A stretch of DNA of 64,000 nucleotides from Jatrophihabitans sp. (GTDB lineage Bacteria; Actinomycetota; Actinomycetes; Mycobacteriales; Jatrophihabitantaceae), in NCBI GenBank assembly GCA_036389035.1, contig DASVQQ010000008.1, forward strand, positions 1-64,000. The letters run 5' to 3'. Made by a program: the position numbers and the translations under genes. Below the pieces are notes generated by a model. It was not told the DNA's origin and searched no databases. It saw only the letters and a list, made by a program, of their open reading frames with translations. Below, in pieces: positions 39,351 to 49,473 of the stretch. The number at the start of each line of letters is the position of its first letter. Positions within the stretch are counted from its first letter, which is position 1.

Positions 39351-40697
39351 GTGCGAATCCGACGTCCTGACCGAGTGGTGGCAGCTTTGCTGCTCGCCAT
39401 GCTCGGCAGCTCGCTCGCACTGCTGGCCCAGCCCAGCGCCGCTTCCACGCTCGAAAGCTATGACGTCCGAGCCACGGTGCGATACGGCTGCGCCCCGGAC
39501 AAGGGCGAGGACGACTTCGTCGAGGTCAGCCTCCGCGCCGTCGAGCAGGACCGTTTCGCCGATCACGAGATGGTGATGCAGGTCGGGCTGGCCGGCCCCG
39601 ACACCGACTCCTACGACGTCTTCCCCGAAGGCGGGCCCAGCCTGGTGACGCTGGGCGAGAACACGACCAAGGTGCGACTCGCCGGCCCGGTGCGCGACAG
39701 CGATCACGTCTTCCTCAAGCAGCTGGACCGGCCCGAGGTCATCAAGCTGCCGCTGCAGGAGAGCTGCCACCGGATCAAGCCGACCAACTTCGGCCTGGAC
39801 GAGCCGGGCGTCAAGGTCAGCGCCCAGAGCTGCACGGCAGGCTCGCGAGCCAACCTCAAGGTCACCCTGCAGAACCCCAACGAGGTGGACCGGCGGCTGG
39901 AGAAGATCGGCATCGAGCAGATCGACTACACCGTGCTGCTGGTGCGCCAGGACGGCCTGCTGGCCGGCGAGGAGCCGGTCGGGACCATGGTCAGCTTCGA
40001 CGAGCCCAGCGCCTCGAGCATCACCCTCAGCCAGGTGGCGGCCAAGCCGGCCAACTTCCAGGTCCGGGTGATCGGCCTGGACGGCGCGGTGGTCAGCTCC
40101 CGCAGCATCCGACTCAGCTGCGCCAGCACCGGGCCCGCCCCCTCGACGCCCAGCCGGCCCAGCCCGAGCGTGTCGCTCAGCTCGCCGGGTTCGACGCCGC
40201 CGAACTCCTCGCGGCCGGCGTCCAGCACGCCGGCGCCGCCACCGACTGCCACGGTGTCACGCCCGCCCACCTCGCCGGCGCCCACCAGCTCAGCGGCGAC
40301 GAGCACCCCGGCAAGCTCGGTTCCGGCGCCCACCACCAGCCGGCCCGCGACGAGCCAGCCCCCGACCAGCCAGCCCGTGACCAACCCGCCGGTTGCCTCG
40401 TCCTCGGCCGTCGGCCCGCCGCCCAGCAGCGCCAGCTCGCCGGCGCCCCGCCCCAGCAGCAGCGCCGCCCGGCCGTCAGCCACGCCGTCAGACGTCGAGC
40501 CGCCCAGCTCGGCGCCGGCCGGCCCGGCGTCTCCCAGCCCGACGCAGAGCTCGTCCACCATCCGGCTGGTCGAGCCCCGGCCCGACTACGGGGCCCTGCC
40601 GATGTTCCAGAAAGAGGCCGCCCTGGTGGTCCTCGCCTTCTCCGGGGCGATGGCGGCGTTGGTCGGCGTGACCGTGGTCAACGCCCGCCGCCGCTGA
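39351..40697 (+). CDS. Surface protein with Ser/Pro-rich stalk and C-terminal anchor helix
   Basis: 448 residues. A signal peptide (VVAALLLAMLGSSLALLAQPSAAS) leads into a folded region of about 230 residues with four cysteines (CAPD, ESCH, QSCT, LSCA), possibly two disulfides. Then comes a stalk of about 130 residues of S, P, T and A, likely exposed and perhaps glycosylated. At the end are one helix (EAALVVLAFSGAMAALVGVTVV) and a NARRR stop-transfer tail, so it should be anchored outside. No LPxTG motif is present. No family is recognised. It is divergent from DUF4191 and convergent with lipA. The start is a GTG. Confidence 0.78.
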   Translation: MRIRRPDRVVAALLLAMLGSSLALLAQPSAASTLESYDVRATVRYGCAPDKGEDDFVEVSLRAVEQDRFADHEMVMQVGLAGPDTDSYDVFPEGGPSLVTLGENTTKVRLAGPVRDSDHVFLKQLDRPEVIKLPLQESCHRIKPTNFGLDEPGVKVSAQSCTAGSRANLKVTLQNPNEVDRRLEKIGIEQIDYTVLLVRQDGLLAGEEPVGTMVSFDEPSASSITLSQVAAKPANFQVRVIGLDGAVVSSRSIRLSCASTGPAPSTPSRPSPSVSLSSPGSTPPNSSRPASSTPAPPPTATVSRPPTSPAPTSSAATSTPASSVPAPTTSRPATSQPPTSQPVTNPPVASSSAVGPPPSSASSPAPRPSSSAARPSATPSDVEPPSSAPAGPASPSPTQSSSTIRLVEPRPDYGALPMFQKEAALVVLAFSGAMAALVGVTVVNARRR

Positions 40698-40754
40698 CCG
40701 CAGGCGCGCCCAGCCTGGGCAGTGCCAGCTCAGGCGCGCCCGGCCCGAACGGAT

Positions 40755-41753
40755 TCAGCTCGAGGCGGCCGGGGTGAGGGTGCGAGCGTCAAGGGCCTGC
40801 TGGTAGAGCCGGCCGGCTCGGTAGGACGATCGTACCAATGGCCCGCTGAGCACCCCGGCGAAGCCGATCTCCTCGGCCTCCTCGCGCAGCTCGACGAACT
40901 CCTCGGGCTTCACCCAGCGGTCGATCGGGTGATGCCGCAGTGACGGGCGCAGGTACTGGGTGATGGTGATCAGCTCGCAGCCGGCGTCGTGCAGGTCCTG
41001 CAGCGCCTGCGAGATCTCGGCGCGCTGCTCGCCCATTCCCAGGATCAGGTTGGACTTGGTGACCAGGCCGGCCGCCCGGGCGGCGCTGATCACCCGCAGC
41101 GAGCGCTCGTAGGTGAAGGCCGGCCGGATCCGCTTGAACACCCGCGGCACCGTCTCGACGTTGTGCGCCAGCACCTCCGGCCGCGAGCCGAACACCTCGG
41201 CCAGCTGCTCGGGCACGGCGTTGAAGTCGGGGATCAGCAGCTCGACGCCGGTCCCGGGGTTGAGGTCGTGGATCTGGCGGACCGTCTCGGCGTACAGCCA
41301 GGCGCCGCCGTCGGGCAGGTCGTCACGGGCGACACCGGTGACGGTGGCGTAGCGCAGCCCCATCGTCCGCACGCTCTCGGCGACCCGGCGCGGCTCGTCG
41401 GTGTCCAGGGCAGCCGGCTTGCCGGTGTCGATCTGGCAGAAGTCGCACCGGCGGGTGCACTGGTCGCCGCCGATCAGGAAGGTGGCCTCGCGGTCTTCCC
41501 AGCACTCGTAGATGTTGGGGCAGCCGGCCTCCTGGCACACCGTGTGCAGGCCCTCGCTCTTCACCAGTTGGCGCAGCTCGGTGTACTGCGGGCCCATCAC
41601 CGCGCGGGTCTTGATCCACTCGGGCTTGCGCTCGATCGGGGTCTGGGAGTTGCGGGCCTCGATGCGCAGCAGCTTGCGTCCGGCCCCGGCCGCCGGGCCG
41701 GGCTCGGGCGCGGAGCCGACGGGTTCGGTCAGGGAGCCGACGGGTTCAGTCAC
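40755..41753 (-). CDS. lipA: Lipoyl synthase
   Basis: Radical-SAM enzyme that inserts two sulfurs into octanoyl groups on lipoyl domains. Both clusters are visible: auxiliary cluster [12 protein letters not shown] (Cys73, 78, 84) and SAM cluster CTRRCDFC (Cys99, 103, 106), plus the C-terminal VRSSYRAG end. 332 residues. The GTG at 41753 overlaps the lipB stop by 8 bp, so they are coupled; the frame is open further but there is in the lipB gene. The N-terminal [13 protein letters not shown] is a tandem-repeat extension. The substrates SucB and the glycine cleavage H protein match sucB and gcvT in this window. Confidence 0.96.
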   Translation of the reverse strand: MTEPVGSLTEPVGSAPEPGPAAGAGRKLLRIEARNSQTPIERKPEWIKTRAVMGPQYTELRQLVKSEGLHTVCQEAGCPNIYECWEDREATFLIGGDQCTRRCDFCQIDTGKPAALDTDEPRRVAESVRTMGLRYATVTGVARDDLPDGGAWLYAETVRQIHDLNPGTGVELLIPDFNAVPEQLAEVFGSRPEVLAHNVETVPRVFKRIRPAFTYERSLRVISAARAAGLVTKSNLILGMGEQRAEISQALQDLHDAGCELITITQYLRPSLRHHPIDRWVKPEEFVELREEAEEIGFAGVLSGPLVRSSYRAGRLYQQALDARTLTPAASS

Positions 41754-42393
41754 GGGATCGAGCGTACGCGGCGACCAGGCCCGGCAGCAGCGCCTCCACC
41801 ACCGGCAGGGCATCGGTGACGCTGACCTCGCGGCCGAGCTCGGCGGTCAGCGAGGTCACACCGGCGTCGGTGATGCCGCACGGCACGATCCGGTGGAACC
41901 AGCTCAGGTCGGGGTTGCAGTTGAGCGCGAAGCCGTGCAGCGTGACGCCCTGGGCGACCCGGATGCCGATCGCGGCCACCTTGCGTTCCGGGCCCCGGTC
42001 ATCGGCCGGCAGCCACACCCCGCTGCGACCGGCGACCTGGCCGGCCGCCAGGCCCAGCTCGGCGCAGACCTCGACCAACACTTCCTCCATCCGGCGGACG
42101 TAGGCCACCACGTCGACCGGGTTGGGCAGCTCGACGATGGGATAGCCCACCAGCTGCCCGGGGCCGTGCCAGGTGATCTTGCCGCCCCGGTCCACGTCGA
42201 TCACCGGCGTGCCGTCGGTCGGGCGTTCCCAGTCCTCGGTGCGCCGGCCGGCGGTGTAGACCGGCGGGTGCTCCAGCAGCAGGGCGGTGTCATCGATCTC
42301 ACCCGCGACCCGCTGCTCGTGCAACTGGCGCTGCCACCGCCAGGCCTGCTCGTAATCGAGCAGACCGGCGCGAATGGTCCTCAACTCAGACAC
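41746..42393 (-). CDS. lipB: Octanoyltransferase
   Basis: Transfers octanoyl from acyl carrier protein to lipoyl domains, the step before LipA. The 215-residue protein has [19 protein letters not shown] (His in the HGPGQ loop), [21 protein letters not shown] (catalytic Lys) and VPCGI (catalytic Cys). An ATG at 42393 begins [18 protein letters not shown]. It precedes and overlaps lipA, giving the usual lipB-lipA operon of actinobacteria. The 237 bp before it are shared with the divergent MMPL promoter and hold no gene; two GTATTCG-containing repeats there might be regulatory. Confidence 0.96.
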   Translation of the reverse strand: MSELRTIRAGLLDYEQAWRWQRQLHEQRVAGEIDDTALLLEHPPVYTAGRRTEDWERPTDGTPVIDVDRGGKITWHGPGQLVGYPIVELPNPVDVVAYVRRMEEVLVEVCAELGLAAGQVAGRSGVWLPADDRGPERKVAAIGIRVAQGVTLHGFALNCNPDLSWFHRIVPCGITDAGVTSLTAELGREVSVTDALPVVEALLPGLVAAYARSRD

Positions 42394-42630
42394 CTGATCA
42401 CCTCTTCACCCGCCAGCGTACGGCCCTGGCGAGTGGTCAGTATTCGGAGAGTGTCGGCGGTATTCGAGGAGTAGCGGGGCCGATCGGTAACTATCCGGTG
42501 CGAAACGCTGACACCCTGTGGTGGATGGTTTTTCAAAGAAAGTACGCTGCGCGCATCAACTCCGTCGGTCCGGCCACAACCTGGCGTTGAGGTACCTCTG
42601 GACCCGTACCCCTCTCTTTTTGGAGATGTG

Positions 42631-44853
42631 ATGACCGAGGTCAAGACCCGGCCGGCGCCCGACCCGGCAGGGCCCAAGAAGCGGCAACTTCCCCGGGGCC
42701 TGCCGGTCTTCGCGGTGGTCGCCGTCGCGATCCTGGCATTGCTGGGCGGCGGGGCCGGCAGCTCCTACCAGAGCAAGCTGGTCGAGGTGCAGAAGAACGA
42801 CAATGCCTCGTTCCTGCCAGGCTCGGCCGAGTCGACCAAGGTGCTCATGGAGTCGGACAAGTTCAACAAGGTCCAGAATGTGCCGGGCTTCATGGTCTTT
42901 CACCGAGAGAGTGGACTGACCGCCGAGGACCGGGCCGCGGTTGACAAGGCCGCCGGGCTGGTTGCCAGGACTCCCGGGATCGCCACCGACGCACTCGCCC
43001 CGCCGCAGGTCTCCGCCGACGGCACGACGATTGCGGTCTTCACGCCGCTGGTGCAGAAGGAGAACGGCCAGGACCTCAGGTGGGACCTGATCGGCGAGGT
43101 CGAGGAGAAGATCGTCAACGAGACCTCGGCGGGGCTGCCCGCAGGTCTGGAGGCGTATCCGGCGGGGCAGTCAGGGTTCTTACTGGCATTCACGCAGGCT
43201 TTCGAGGGAATCGACAGCACGCTGCTGATCGCCGCGCTGACAGTGGTGATCATCATCCTGCTGTTCGTCTACCGCTCGCCGGTGCTGTGGATCTTTCCGA
43301 TCCTGTCGGCGCTGATGGCCCTGGGGCTGTCCTCGATGGTGATCTACTTCCTCGCCAAGGAGGATGTCCTCTCCTTGAACGGGCAGACCGCGGGCATCAT
43401 GCCGGTGCTGGTGCTCGGCGCTGGCACCGACTACGCGCTACTGCTGGTCGCTCGCTATCGCGAGGAACTGCATAACTATCCCAACCGCTTCGACGCCATG
43501 ATCGTGGCGTGGCGTGGAGCGGTGCCGGCGATCGTGGCCTCGGCCGCCACGGTGATGCTCGGCCTGGGGTGCCTGATCTTCTCCAGCCTGGAGTCCAACA
43601 AGACCCTGGCCCCGGCGGGCGTGATCAGCATCGCCTGCACCCTGCTGCTGTCCATCACCTTCCTGCCGGTGCTGCTGGCGCTGGCCGGCCGTTGGGTGTT
43701 CTGGCCCCGCAAGCCCAAGTTGGACCAGACGGTCGACCTGACCAGCCACGGCTTCTGGGGCGGCGTCGCGAGCAGGGTCGACCGCAACCGCCGTCCGGCC
43801 TGGATCGGCTCGGTGGTGCTGCTGGGTGTCTGCCTGATCGGCCTGTTCTCACTGAACACCAGCGGCTTCTCCCAGGCGGAGACCCTCACCAACGAGGCCG
43901 ACGCGATCGTCGGTCAGGAGCTCTACGACGAAAAGTTCGGCGTCGACACCAACACGCCCGCGGTGATCACGACGAACGCCAACTCGGTGGACGCCGTCAT
44001 CGCCGCGGTGTCGAAGGTCGAAGGAGTGGACACCAAGCCCGGCGCGGTATGCGTCCAGGTCGACTACCCGAAGCTGGCCGCCGCGATCAAGTCGGGCAGC
44101 ACCCCGCCGCCCAGCGGCAGCTGCGCTCCGGAGTCGCTGCAGGTCCAGCCGATCGAGGGCCGGACGATCCTGAACGCCACGATGACCGACGCCTTCGACA
44201 CCGATGAGGCCTACGCCACAGTGGACCGGCTGCGTGAAGCGGTCGGCAACGTCCCCGGCGCTGACGCTCAGGTGGGCGGCATCTCCGCGGCGACGCTCGA
44301 TGTCAAGGTCGCCTCGGAACACGACCGCTACCTGATCATCCCGATCGTGTTGCTGGTGATCTTCCTGGTGTTGGCGGTGCTGCTTCGGTCGATCCTGGCT
44401 CCGATCCTGCTCATCCTGACGGTGGTGCTCTCCTTCGGGGCGGCGCTGGGAATCGGGGCGCTCGCATTCGAGCACCTGTTCGGCTTCCCGGGTTCGGATC
44501 CGTCCTACCCGCTGTTCAGCTTCGTGTTCCTGGTGGCGCTCGGAATCGACTACAACATCTTCCTGATGACCCGGATCAGGGAGGAGTCCATCAAGCACGG
44601 CACCCGGGCCGGGATCTCGCGGGGCCTCACGGTGACCGGCGGTGTGATCACCTCTGCGGGCATAGTGCTTGCCGCCACCTTCACGGTGCTCGGCGTGCTG
44701 CCGCTGGTGTTCCTGACCGAGCTCGGCTTCACCGTGGCGGTGGGCGTGTTGATCGACACCATCCTGGTGCGCAGCGTGCTGGTGCCGGCGCTGGCGGCCG
44801 ACATCGGCAAGAAGATCTGGTGGCCTTCCAAGCTGGCCACCGCGCAGGACTAG
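42631..44853 (+). CDS. MMPL-family transporter
   Basis: About 740 residues with the full RND/MMPL plan: one N-terminal helix, a loop of about 140 residues (VEVQKNDNASFLPGSAESTKV), five helices with LVLGAGTDYALLLVARYREELH, then a second loop and five helices with FLVALGIDYNIFLMTRIREESIKHG. Both DY motifs needed for proton coupling are present. The closest relatives are YdfJ-like MMPL proteins with unknown cargo, not the mycobacterial lipid exporters. The ATG at 42631 has a GGAG ribosome site at good spacing; a GTG at 42628 is not preferred. It is divergent from lipB; no TetR regulator is adjacent. A different subgroup from the MMPL protein at 24765. Confidence 0.9.
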   Translation: MTEVKTRPAPDPAGPKKRQLPRGLPVFAVVAVAILALLGGGAGSSYQSKLVEVQKNDNASFLPGSAESTKVLMESDKFNKVQNVPGFMVFHRESGLTAEDRAAVDKAAGLVARTPGIATDALAPPQVSADGTTIAVFTPLVQKENGQDLRWDLIGEVEEKIVNETSAGLPAGLEAYPAGQSGFLLAFTQAFEGIDSTLLIAALTVVIIILLFVYRSPVLWIFPILSALMALGLSSMVIYFLAKEDVLSLNGQTAGIMPVLVLGAGTDYALLLVARYREELHNYPNRFDAMIVAWRGAVPAIVASAATVMLGLGCLIFSSLESNKTLAPAGVISIACTLLLSITFLPVLLALAGRWVFWPRKPKLDQTVDLTSHGFWGGVASRVDRNRRPAWIGSVVLLGVCLIGLFSLNTSGFSQAETLTNEADAIVGQELYDEKFGVDTNTPAVITTNANSVDAVIAAVSKVEGVDTKPGAVCVQVDYPKLAAAIKSGSTPPPSGSCAPESLQVQPIEGRTILNATMTDAFDTDEAYATVDRLREAVGNVPGADAQVGGISAATLDVKVASEHDRYLIIPIVLLVIFLVLAVLLRSILAPILLILTVVLSFGAALGIGALAFEHLFGFPGSDPSYPLFSFVFLVALGIDYNIFLMTRIREESIKHGTRAGISRGLTVTGGVITSAGIVLAATFTVLGVLPLVFLTELGFTVAVGVLIDTILVRSVLVPALAADIGKKIWWPSKLATAQD

Positions 44854-44919
44854 GCGGTCCGGCCGGGGGGCTGTGGACAACCTCGGCGGTGGTAGCGCTG
44901 TTTCTCCTACCGTTGCCCC

Positions 44920-46659
44920 GTGTTCACGGTTCCCGGCTATCACCTAGATCAGCTCATCGGTTACGGCAGCCACGCCGAGGTGTTCTCCGCCCGGCTGGCT
45001 GCCACCGGCGAGCCCGTCGCGCTCAAGCGCATCATCCTGCACCCGGCGGGCGGCGATCCCGCGCAGGCCGCTCGGCAGGCGGCGGCGCTGGCCCGCTCGG
45101 CCCGCGGCGAGGCGGCGCTGCTCGCCACGCTCGAGCACCCCGGCCTGATCCGGCTGCGCCAGTACCTGCAGACCTCGACAGCCGCGGTGCTGGTGATGGA
45201 TCTGGCTGAGGGCGGCTCGCTCGCCCAGCTGTTGCGCCGCCGTGACCGGCTGAGCCCGGCAGAGGTCGCGGCAACCCTCAGCCGGGTCGCCGCCGCGCTT
45301 GCCTACGCCCACGACGAAGGGGTGCTGCACGGCGACGTCAGCGCTGCCAACATCCTGTTCACCGCCGCCGGTCAACCCAAGCTGGCAGACCTCGGCGTGG
45401 CGCGGATGCTGATCGACCATGCCGATCCGGACCGGGCGCTGGGGACGCCGGCCTACCTCGACCCGGTGCTCGCCGCCGGCGGCGCGGCCGGCCAGGCCAG
45501 CGACGTGTTCTCACTCGCCGCTGTCGCGTTGCATTGCGTGACCGGCGCCGGGCCGTGGCAGGCCGGTGACCGCGACGACGCCCGCACCGCCCTGGCCCGG
45601 GCGGCCACCGGCGTGATCGAGGATCTGCCCGGCAGGCTGGCGGGCTGCCCCGAGGCGATGGCCGCCGTGCTCAGCCGGGCGCTGGACCCGGAGCCGCACC
45701 GTCGCGGCTCGGCGGCCGAGTTCGCCCTCGACCTGGGGGCCAGCGTGCCGGGCACTCCGGTGGTGCTCGGCGCCGGCCGGATCGTGCCGCGGGTCGGGCG
45801 GCATTCGGCCGAGCGGGATCATCCGACCGAGCGAGATGAGCAGACCGGACGAGATGAGCAGACCGGACGAGATGAGCCGACCGGCGGCGATGCCGTGCCG
45901 GCCGACCTGACCCATGTGGCACGGCTGCAGGTCAGGGGAGAGCCGGTCCCGCCGAGCCCCGGGGGCCGGCCGGCTCGCTGGTTGTCCCGCCGGCCGGCCA
46001 GGGTCAGCGCGATCGTGGCCGCCGCGGTCCTGAGCGTCGCCGGCGTGGCACTCGGGGTGGCCGCCGTTCGCGGCACGGGCGGGCCGAGCCTGGGGTCTGG
46101 CCAGCAGGCCGGGGCGCCGGCCATCCAGGGCGGCGGGGTCGCCGCGACCGTCGAACGGCCTCCGGGTGCCGGGCCGGTCAAGGGCGGCCATGCCGAAGAC
46201 GACCCTGCCAAGGGCGGTCGAACTGAGGACGGCCCTGCCGATGACCGCCCTGCCGAGGACGTCCCCGCCGAGGACGATCTGGCCGACCCCGACATGGTGC
46301 TGCGCACGCTGGCCGATCGACGTGCCGAGGCGTTCGCCTCAGCCCGTCCCGACCTGCTGGCCGGCGTCTACCAGTCACCGGCCCTGCTGACCCAGGATCT
46401 CGCCCAGCTGCGCTCCCGCATCCCGGCCGGCTGTGGCCTGACGGGGCTGCGCACCGAATATCAGGACGTCACGGTCACCAGCGCCGGCCCGCAGCGCCTG
46501 GAGTTGCAGGTCACCGCCAGCCAACCGCCGGCGTCGCTGGTCTGCGCGGGGACGGTGCGCAGCCGGACGCTGCCCGCGGGCGCGACCCGGCTGGCGCTGA
46601 GCCTGGTGCGGGTGGGAGCTGAGTTCCGGATCGCCTCGCAGCGTCCGGGTTGGCCGTGA
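44920..46659 (+). CDS. Transmembrane Ser/Thr protein kinase
   Basis: 579 residues. An N-terminal kinase domain (1-285): glycine loop GYGSHAEVF, Lys36 in ALKR, catalytic loop LHGDVSAANILF (Asp139, Asn144), and ADLGVAR instead of DFG (Asp157). HGD replaces HRD, so it is a non-RD kinase and perhaps weaker. Then a variable charged linker with repeated TERDEQTGRDEQTG units (DNA repeats near 45825-45885), one membrane helix near 365-385 (AIVAAAVLSVAGVALGVAAV), and an extracellular region of about 180 residues that could sense a ligand. The GTG at 44920 is the start. No PASTA or FHA domain. It is convergent with the epimerase gene. Confidence 0.88.
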   Translation: MFTVPGYHLDQLIGYGSHAEVFSARLAATGEPVALKRIILHPAGGDPAQAARQAAALARSARGEAALLATLEHPGLIRLRQYLQTSTAAVLVMDLAEGGSLAQLLRRRDRLSPAEVAATLSRVAAALAYAHDEGVLHGDVSAANILFTAAGQPKLADLGVARMLIDHADPDRALGTPAYLDPVLAAGGAAGQASDVFSLAAVALHCVTGAGPWQAGDRDDARTALARAATGVIEDLPGRLAGCPEAMAAVLSRALDPEPHRRGSAAEFALDLGASVPGTPVVLGAGRIVPRVGRHSAERDHPTERDEQTGRDEQTGRDEPTGGDAVPADLTHVARLQVRGEPVPPSPGGRPARWLSRRPARVSAIVAAAVLSVAGVALGVAAVRGTGGPSLGSGQQAGAPAIQGGGVAATVERPPGAGPVKGGHAEDDPAKGGRTEDGPADDRPAEDVPAEDDLADPDMVLRTLADRRAEAFASARPDLLAGVYQSPALLTQDLAQLRSRIPAGCGLTGLRTEYQDVTVTSAGPQRLELQVTASQPPASLVCAGTVRSRTLPAGATRLALSLVRVGAEFRIASQRPGWP

Positions 46660-46694
46660 CCTGGCTCAGCGCGGTCTCGTCGGAGCCCGAACGC

Positions 46695-47597
46695 TCAGTG
46701 GGCGATCGCCCAGGCCAGCGCGCTGCGCACATCAGCGTGCTCGAACCGGTACCCGCTGCTTGTCAGCTTCTCCGGCATTACCCGCTGGCTTACCAGCACC
46801 CCCTCGTCGGTGAACTTGCCGATCGCCAGCCGAAGGCCGAACGCCGGGGCCGGCAGCAACGCCGGCCGGTGCAGCGCCTTGGCCAGCTCGGCGCTGAACT
46901 CGGCGTTGCGGACCGGCTCGGGGCCGACCACGTTGACCGGGCCTTCGAGCTGCTCGGTCTGCAGGATGTGCCGGATGGCGCCGATCTCGTCGGCCAGCGT
47001 GATCCAGGGCTGGTACTGGCGGCCGGAGCCGAGCTTGCCGCCGGCCCCCAGCTTGAACAGCGGGAGCAGGCGTTTCATCAGCCCGCCGGTGCGGCTGAGC
47101 ACCAGCCCGGTGCGCAGCGTCACCACCCGGACCCCGGCGTCCCGGGCAGCCTCGGTGGCCCCTTCCCAGTCGCGCACCAGATCGGCCAGGAACCCGGTTC
47201 CGCCGGCCGCGGACTCGGGCAACGGCTCGTCACCGCGGTCTCCGTAGTAACCGACTGCCGAGGCCGACAGGAAGGCGCCGGGCCGTAGCTCGGCCGGCAA
47301 CCCGGCCAGGGCGCGGGCCAGGGTCCTGGTCGGCTGCACCCTGCTCTGCACCAGCACCTGCTGGTAGGCCGGCGTCCACCGCTGGTCGGCGATCCCGGCG
47401 CCGGACAGGCTGATCACCGCGTCGGATCCGGCCAGCGTCAGCGGATCCAGCTCACCCCGTTCGGGGTGCCACTCGAACTCCGACTCCGACACCGGGCTGC
47501 GCCGTACCAGCGTGCTCACCTGGTGGCCGTGGTCGCGCAGGTCCTTGACCAGCGCCTTGCCGAGAAAACCGGACGCCCCGGCGATGATCACCTTCAC
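46695..47597 (-). CDS. NAD(P)-dependent epimerase, TIGR01777 family
   Basis: 300 residues of the extended short-chain dehydrogenase fold. The cofactor loop is MKVIIAGASGFLGKALVKDL. The SGAGIADQRWTPAYQQVLVQSRV block is typical for TIGR01777 (the Rv2216-like/YfcH family), and a YYGDRGDEPLPES stretch replaces the usual YxxxK active site. Its substrate is unknown. The gene follows sucB by 64 bp on the same strand, as in mycobacteria, so it probably shares the lpdA-sucB transcript. ATG start at 47597. The protein is full length. Confidence 0.9.
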   Translation of the reverse strand: MKVIIAGASGFLGKALVKDLRDHGHQVSTLVRRSPVSESEFEWHPERGELDPLTLAGSDAVISLSGAGIADQRWTPAYQQVLVQSRVQPTRTLARALAGLPAELRPGAFLSASAVGYYGDRGDEPLPESAAGGTGFLADLVRDWEGATEAARDAGVRVVTLRTGLVLSRTGGLMKRLLPLFKLGAGGKLGSGRQYQPWITLADEIGAIRHILQTEQLEGPVNVVGPEPVRNAEFSAELAKALHRPALLPAPAFGLRLAIGKFTDEGVLVSQRVMPEKLTSSGYRFEHADVRSALAWAIAH

Positions 47598-47661
47598 AGC
47601 ACACCCCCGTGAGCACTCAGCGTGCCGGCCTGGTCATCGGCCGGGCCGGCACGTCACTGTG

Positions 47662-49395
47662 TCAGCCCAGTCCGAGCGCGCGTTCGAAGGCGCCGGCCTC
47701 GAGCCGGGTCTTCATGGTGGTCAGGAACCGGGCTGCGTCGGCTCCGTCGACGATCCGGTGGTCATAGGACAGCGCCAGGTAGACCATCGAGCGGATGGCG
47801 ATGATCTCGCCGAGCTTCTCATCAGAGATCACCACCGGACGCTTGACCACCGAACCGGTTCCCAGGATCGCCACCTGCGGCTGGTTGATGATCGGGGTGT
47901 CGAACAGGGCGCCCCGGCTGCCGGTGTTGGTCAGGGTGAAGGTGCCGCCGCCGAGCTCGTCCGGTGACACCTTGTTGGTGCGGGTCCGATCGGCCAGGTC
48001 GGCGATCTTGCGGGCGACGCCGGCCAGGTTGAAGTCGCCGGCGTTGTGGATCACCGGAACCAGCAGGCCGCGCTCGGTGTCCACCGCGATGCCCAGGTGC
48101 TCGGCCTCGTGGTAGGTGACCGTGCCGGCTTCGGTGTCGACCGAGCAGTTCACGTTCGGATGCGCCTTGAGGGCTTCGACCGCCGCGACCGCGAAGAACG
48201 GCAGGAACGTCAGCTTGACGCCCTCCCGCCTTTCGAACTCGGCCTTGGCGGCCTCGCGCAGCCGGGCGATCGGGGTGATGTCGACCTCGACCACGGTGGT
48301 GAGCTGCGCCGAGGTCTGCAGCGATTCCACCATGCGAGCTGCGATCACCTGACGCAGCCTGGACAGCTTGACGGTCTGGCCGCGCAGGGCGTTGTCGGCA
48401 GCCGGCGCGGACGCGGCAGGCGCGGACGCGGCAGCCGGAGCGGACGGGGCGGACGGGGCGGCGGGAGCTGCCGCAGGCGGGGGAGCGGCCTTGGCTGCCT
48501 CGGCCTCGGCCCGCTGCTCGGCGGCGGCCTGGGCCGCTGACAGCACGTCGGACTTGCGGATCCGGCCACCCACGCCGGTGCCGGTCAGTGAGTTCAGGTC
48601 GACACCGTGCTCGCTGGCCAGCTTGCGCACCAGCGGTGTCACGTAGGTGCCGGCGACCTCGTCGTCATCGGCCCCACCCGGGACCGAGGGAGTCTCCCGG
48701 CCCGAGTAGTCCGACGCCGGAGCCGAACTCGGCGAGGCCGAGGCGTTGGGCGGGGCAGCGGCGGCTGGCGGTGGGGCGGCGGCCGGTGCCGGAGCCGCGG
48801 CCGGAGCCGGCGCGGCGGCCGGTGCCGGGTCGGCCGGTGGCTTGTCCTCGGCGGCCGGCTGCTGGTCGGACTCGCCGGCCGAACCCGCCTCGGGGGCGGC
48901 CTCGCTGATCGGCTCGTCGGGCGCCTTCTCGTCGGTGGTCTGCTCGTCGGCGGGCGGGGCCTGGGCCGCCGGCTCGTCCTCGGCCGCCGGCTCGTCCTCG
49001 GCAGCGGGTTGCTCAGCGTCCTGCTGGCCAGCAGGCTGTGACTCGGCCGCCGGTTCGGCGCTCTCGTCGGCCTGGTCAGAGTCCGCCTGGTCAGAGTCCG
49101 CCTGGCCAGAGTCCGCCTGGTCAGAACCCGCCTGGTCGGAGCCGGCCTCGGCCTCACCGGCGTCGCTGATCACTGCCAGCTCAACGCCGATCTCGACGGT
49201 CTCGTCCTCGGCGACCTTGATCGAGGTCAGGATGCCCGAGGCGGGCGAGGGCACCTCGGTGTCGACCTTGTCGGTCGAGACCTCCAGTAGCGGCTCGTCC
49301 GCGGTGACCTGATCGCCCTCCTGCTTCAGCCAGCGCGTAACGGTTCCTTCGGTCACGCTCTCACCGAGGCGCGGCATGGTCACTGAGACCGGCAT
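47662..49395 (-). CDS. sucB: Dihydrolipoamide acyltransferase (2-oxoacid dehydrogenase E2)
   Basis: E2 core of a 2-oxoacid dehydrogenase complex. From N to C: one lipoyl domain ([22 protein letters not shown], lipoylated Lys in [14 protein letters not shown]); a long Ala/Glu/Asp-rich linker (about 90-245) with 5-residue SDQAD-type repeats; the E3-binding domain ([35 protein letters not shown]); and the acyltransferase ([16 protein letters not shown] with the catalytic His). 577 residues. In actinobacteria this protein serves the pyruvate and the 2-oxoglutarate complexes, so substrate is not fixed by the sequence. It lies 78 bp after lpdA on the same strand. It depends on lipB/lipA nearby. Confidence 0.95.
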   Translation of the reverse strand: MPVSVTMPRLGESVTEGTVTRWLKQEGDQVTADEPLLEVSTDKVDTEVPSPASGILTSIKVAEDETVEIGVELAVISDAGEAEAGSDQAGSDQADSGQADSDQADSDQADESAEPAAESQPAGQQDAEQPAAEDEPAAEDEPAAQAPPADEQTTDEKAPDEPISEAAPEAGSAGESDQQPAAEDKPPADPAPAAAPAPAAAPAPAAAPPPAAAAPPNASASPSSAPASDYSGRETPSVPGGADDDEVAGTYVTPLVRKLASEHGVDLNSLTGTGVGGRIRKSDVLSAAQAAAEQRAEAEAAKAAPPPAAAPAAPSAPSAPAAASAPAASAPAADNALRGQTVKLSRLRQVIAARMVESLQTSAQLTTVVEVDITPIARLREAAKAEFERREGVKLTFLPFFAVAAVEALKAHPNVNCSVDTEAGTVTYHEAEHLGIAVDTERGLLVPVIHNAGDFNLAGVARKIADLADRTRTNKVSPDELGGGTFTLTNTGSRGALFDTPIINQPQVAILGTGSVVKRPVVISDEKLGEIIAIRSMVYLALSYDHRIVDGADAARFLTTMKTRLEAGAFERALGLG

Positions 49396-49473
49396 GTCTT
49401 CTGGCTCCTATCGTCGGATCAAGGCGTGACACACCGGGCAGCGGGCCTGGCGCGGCCCGCGGTCCGGGTGGTG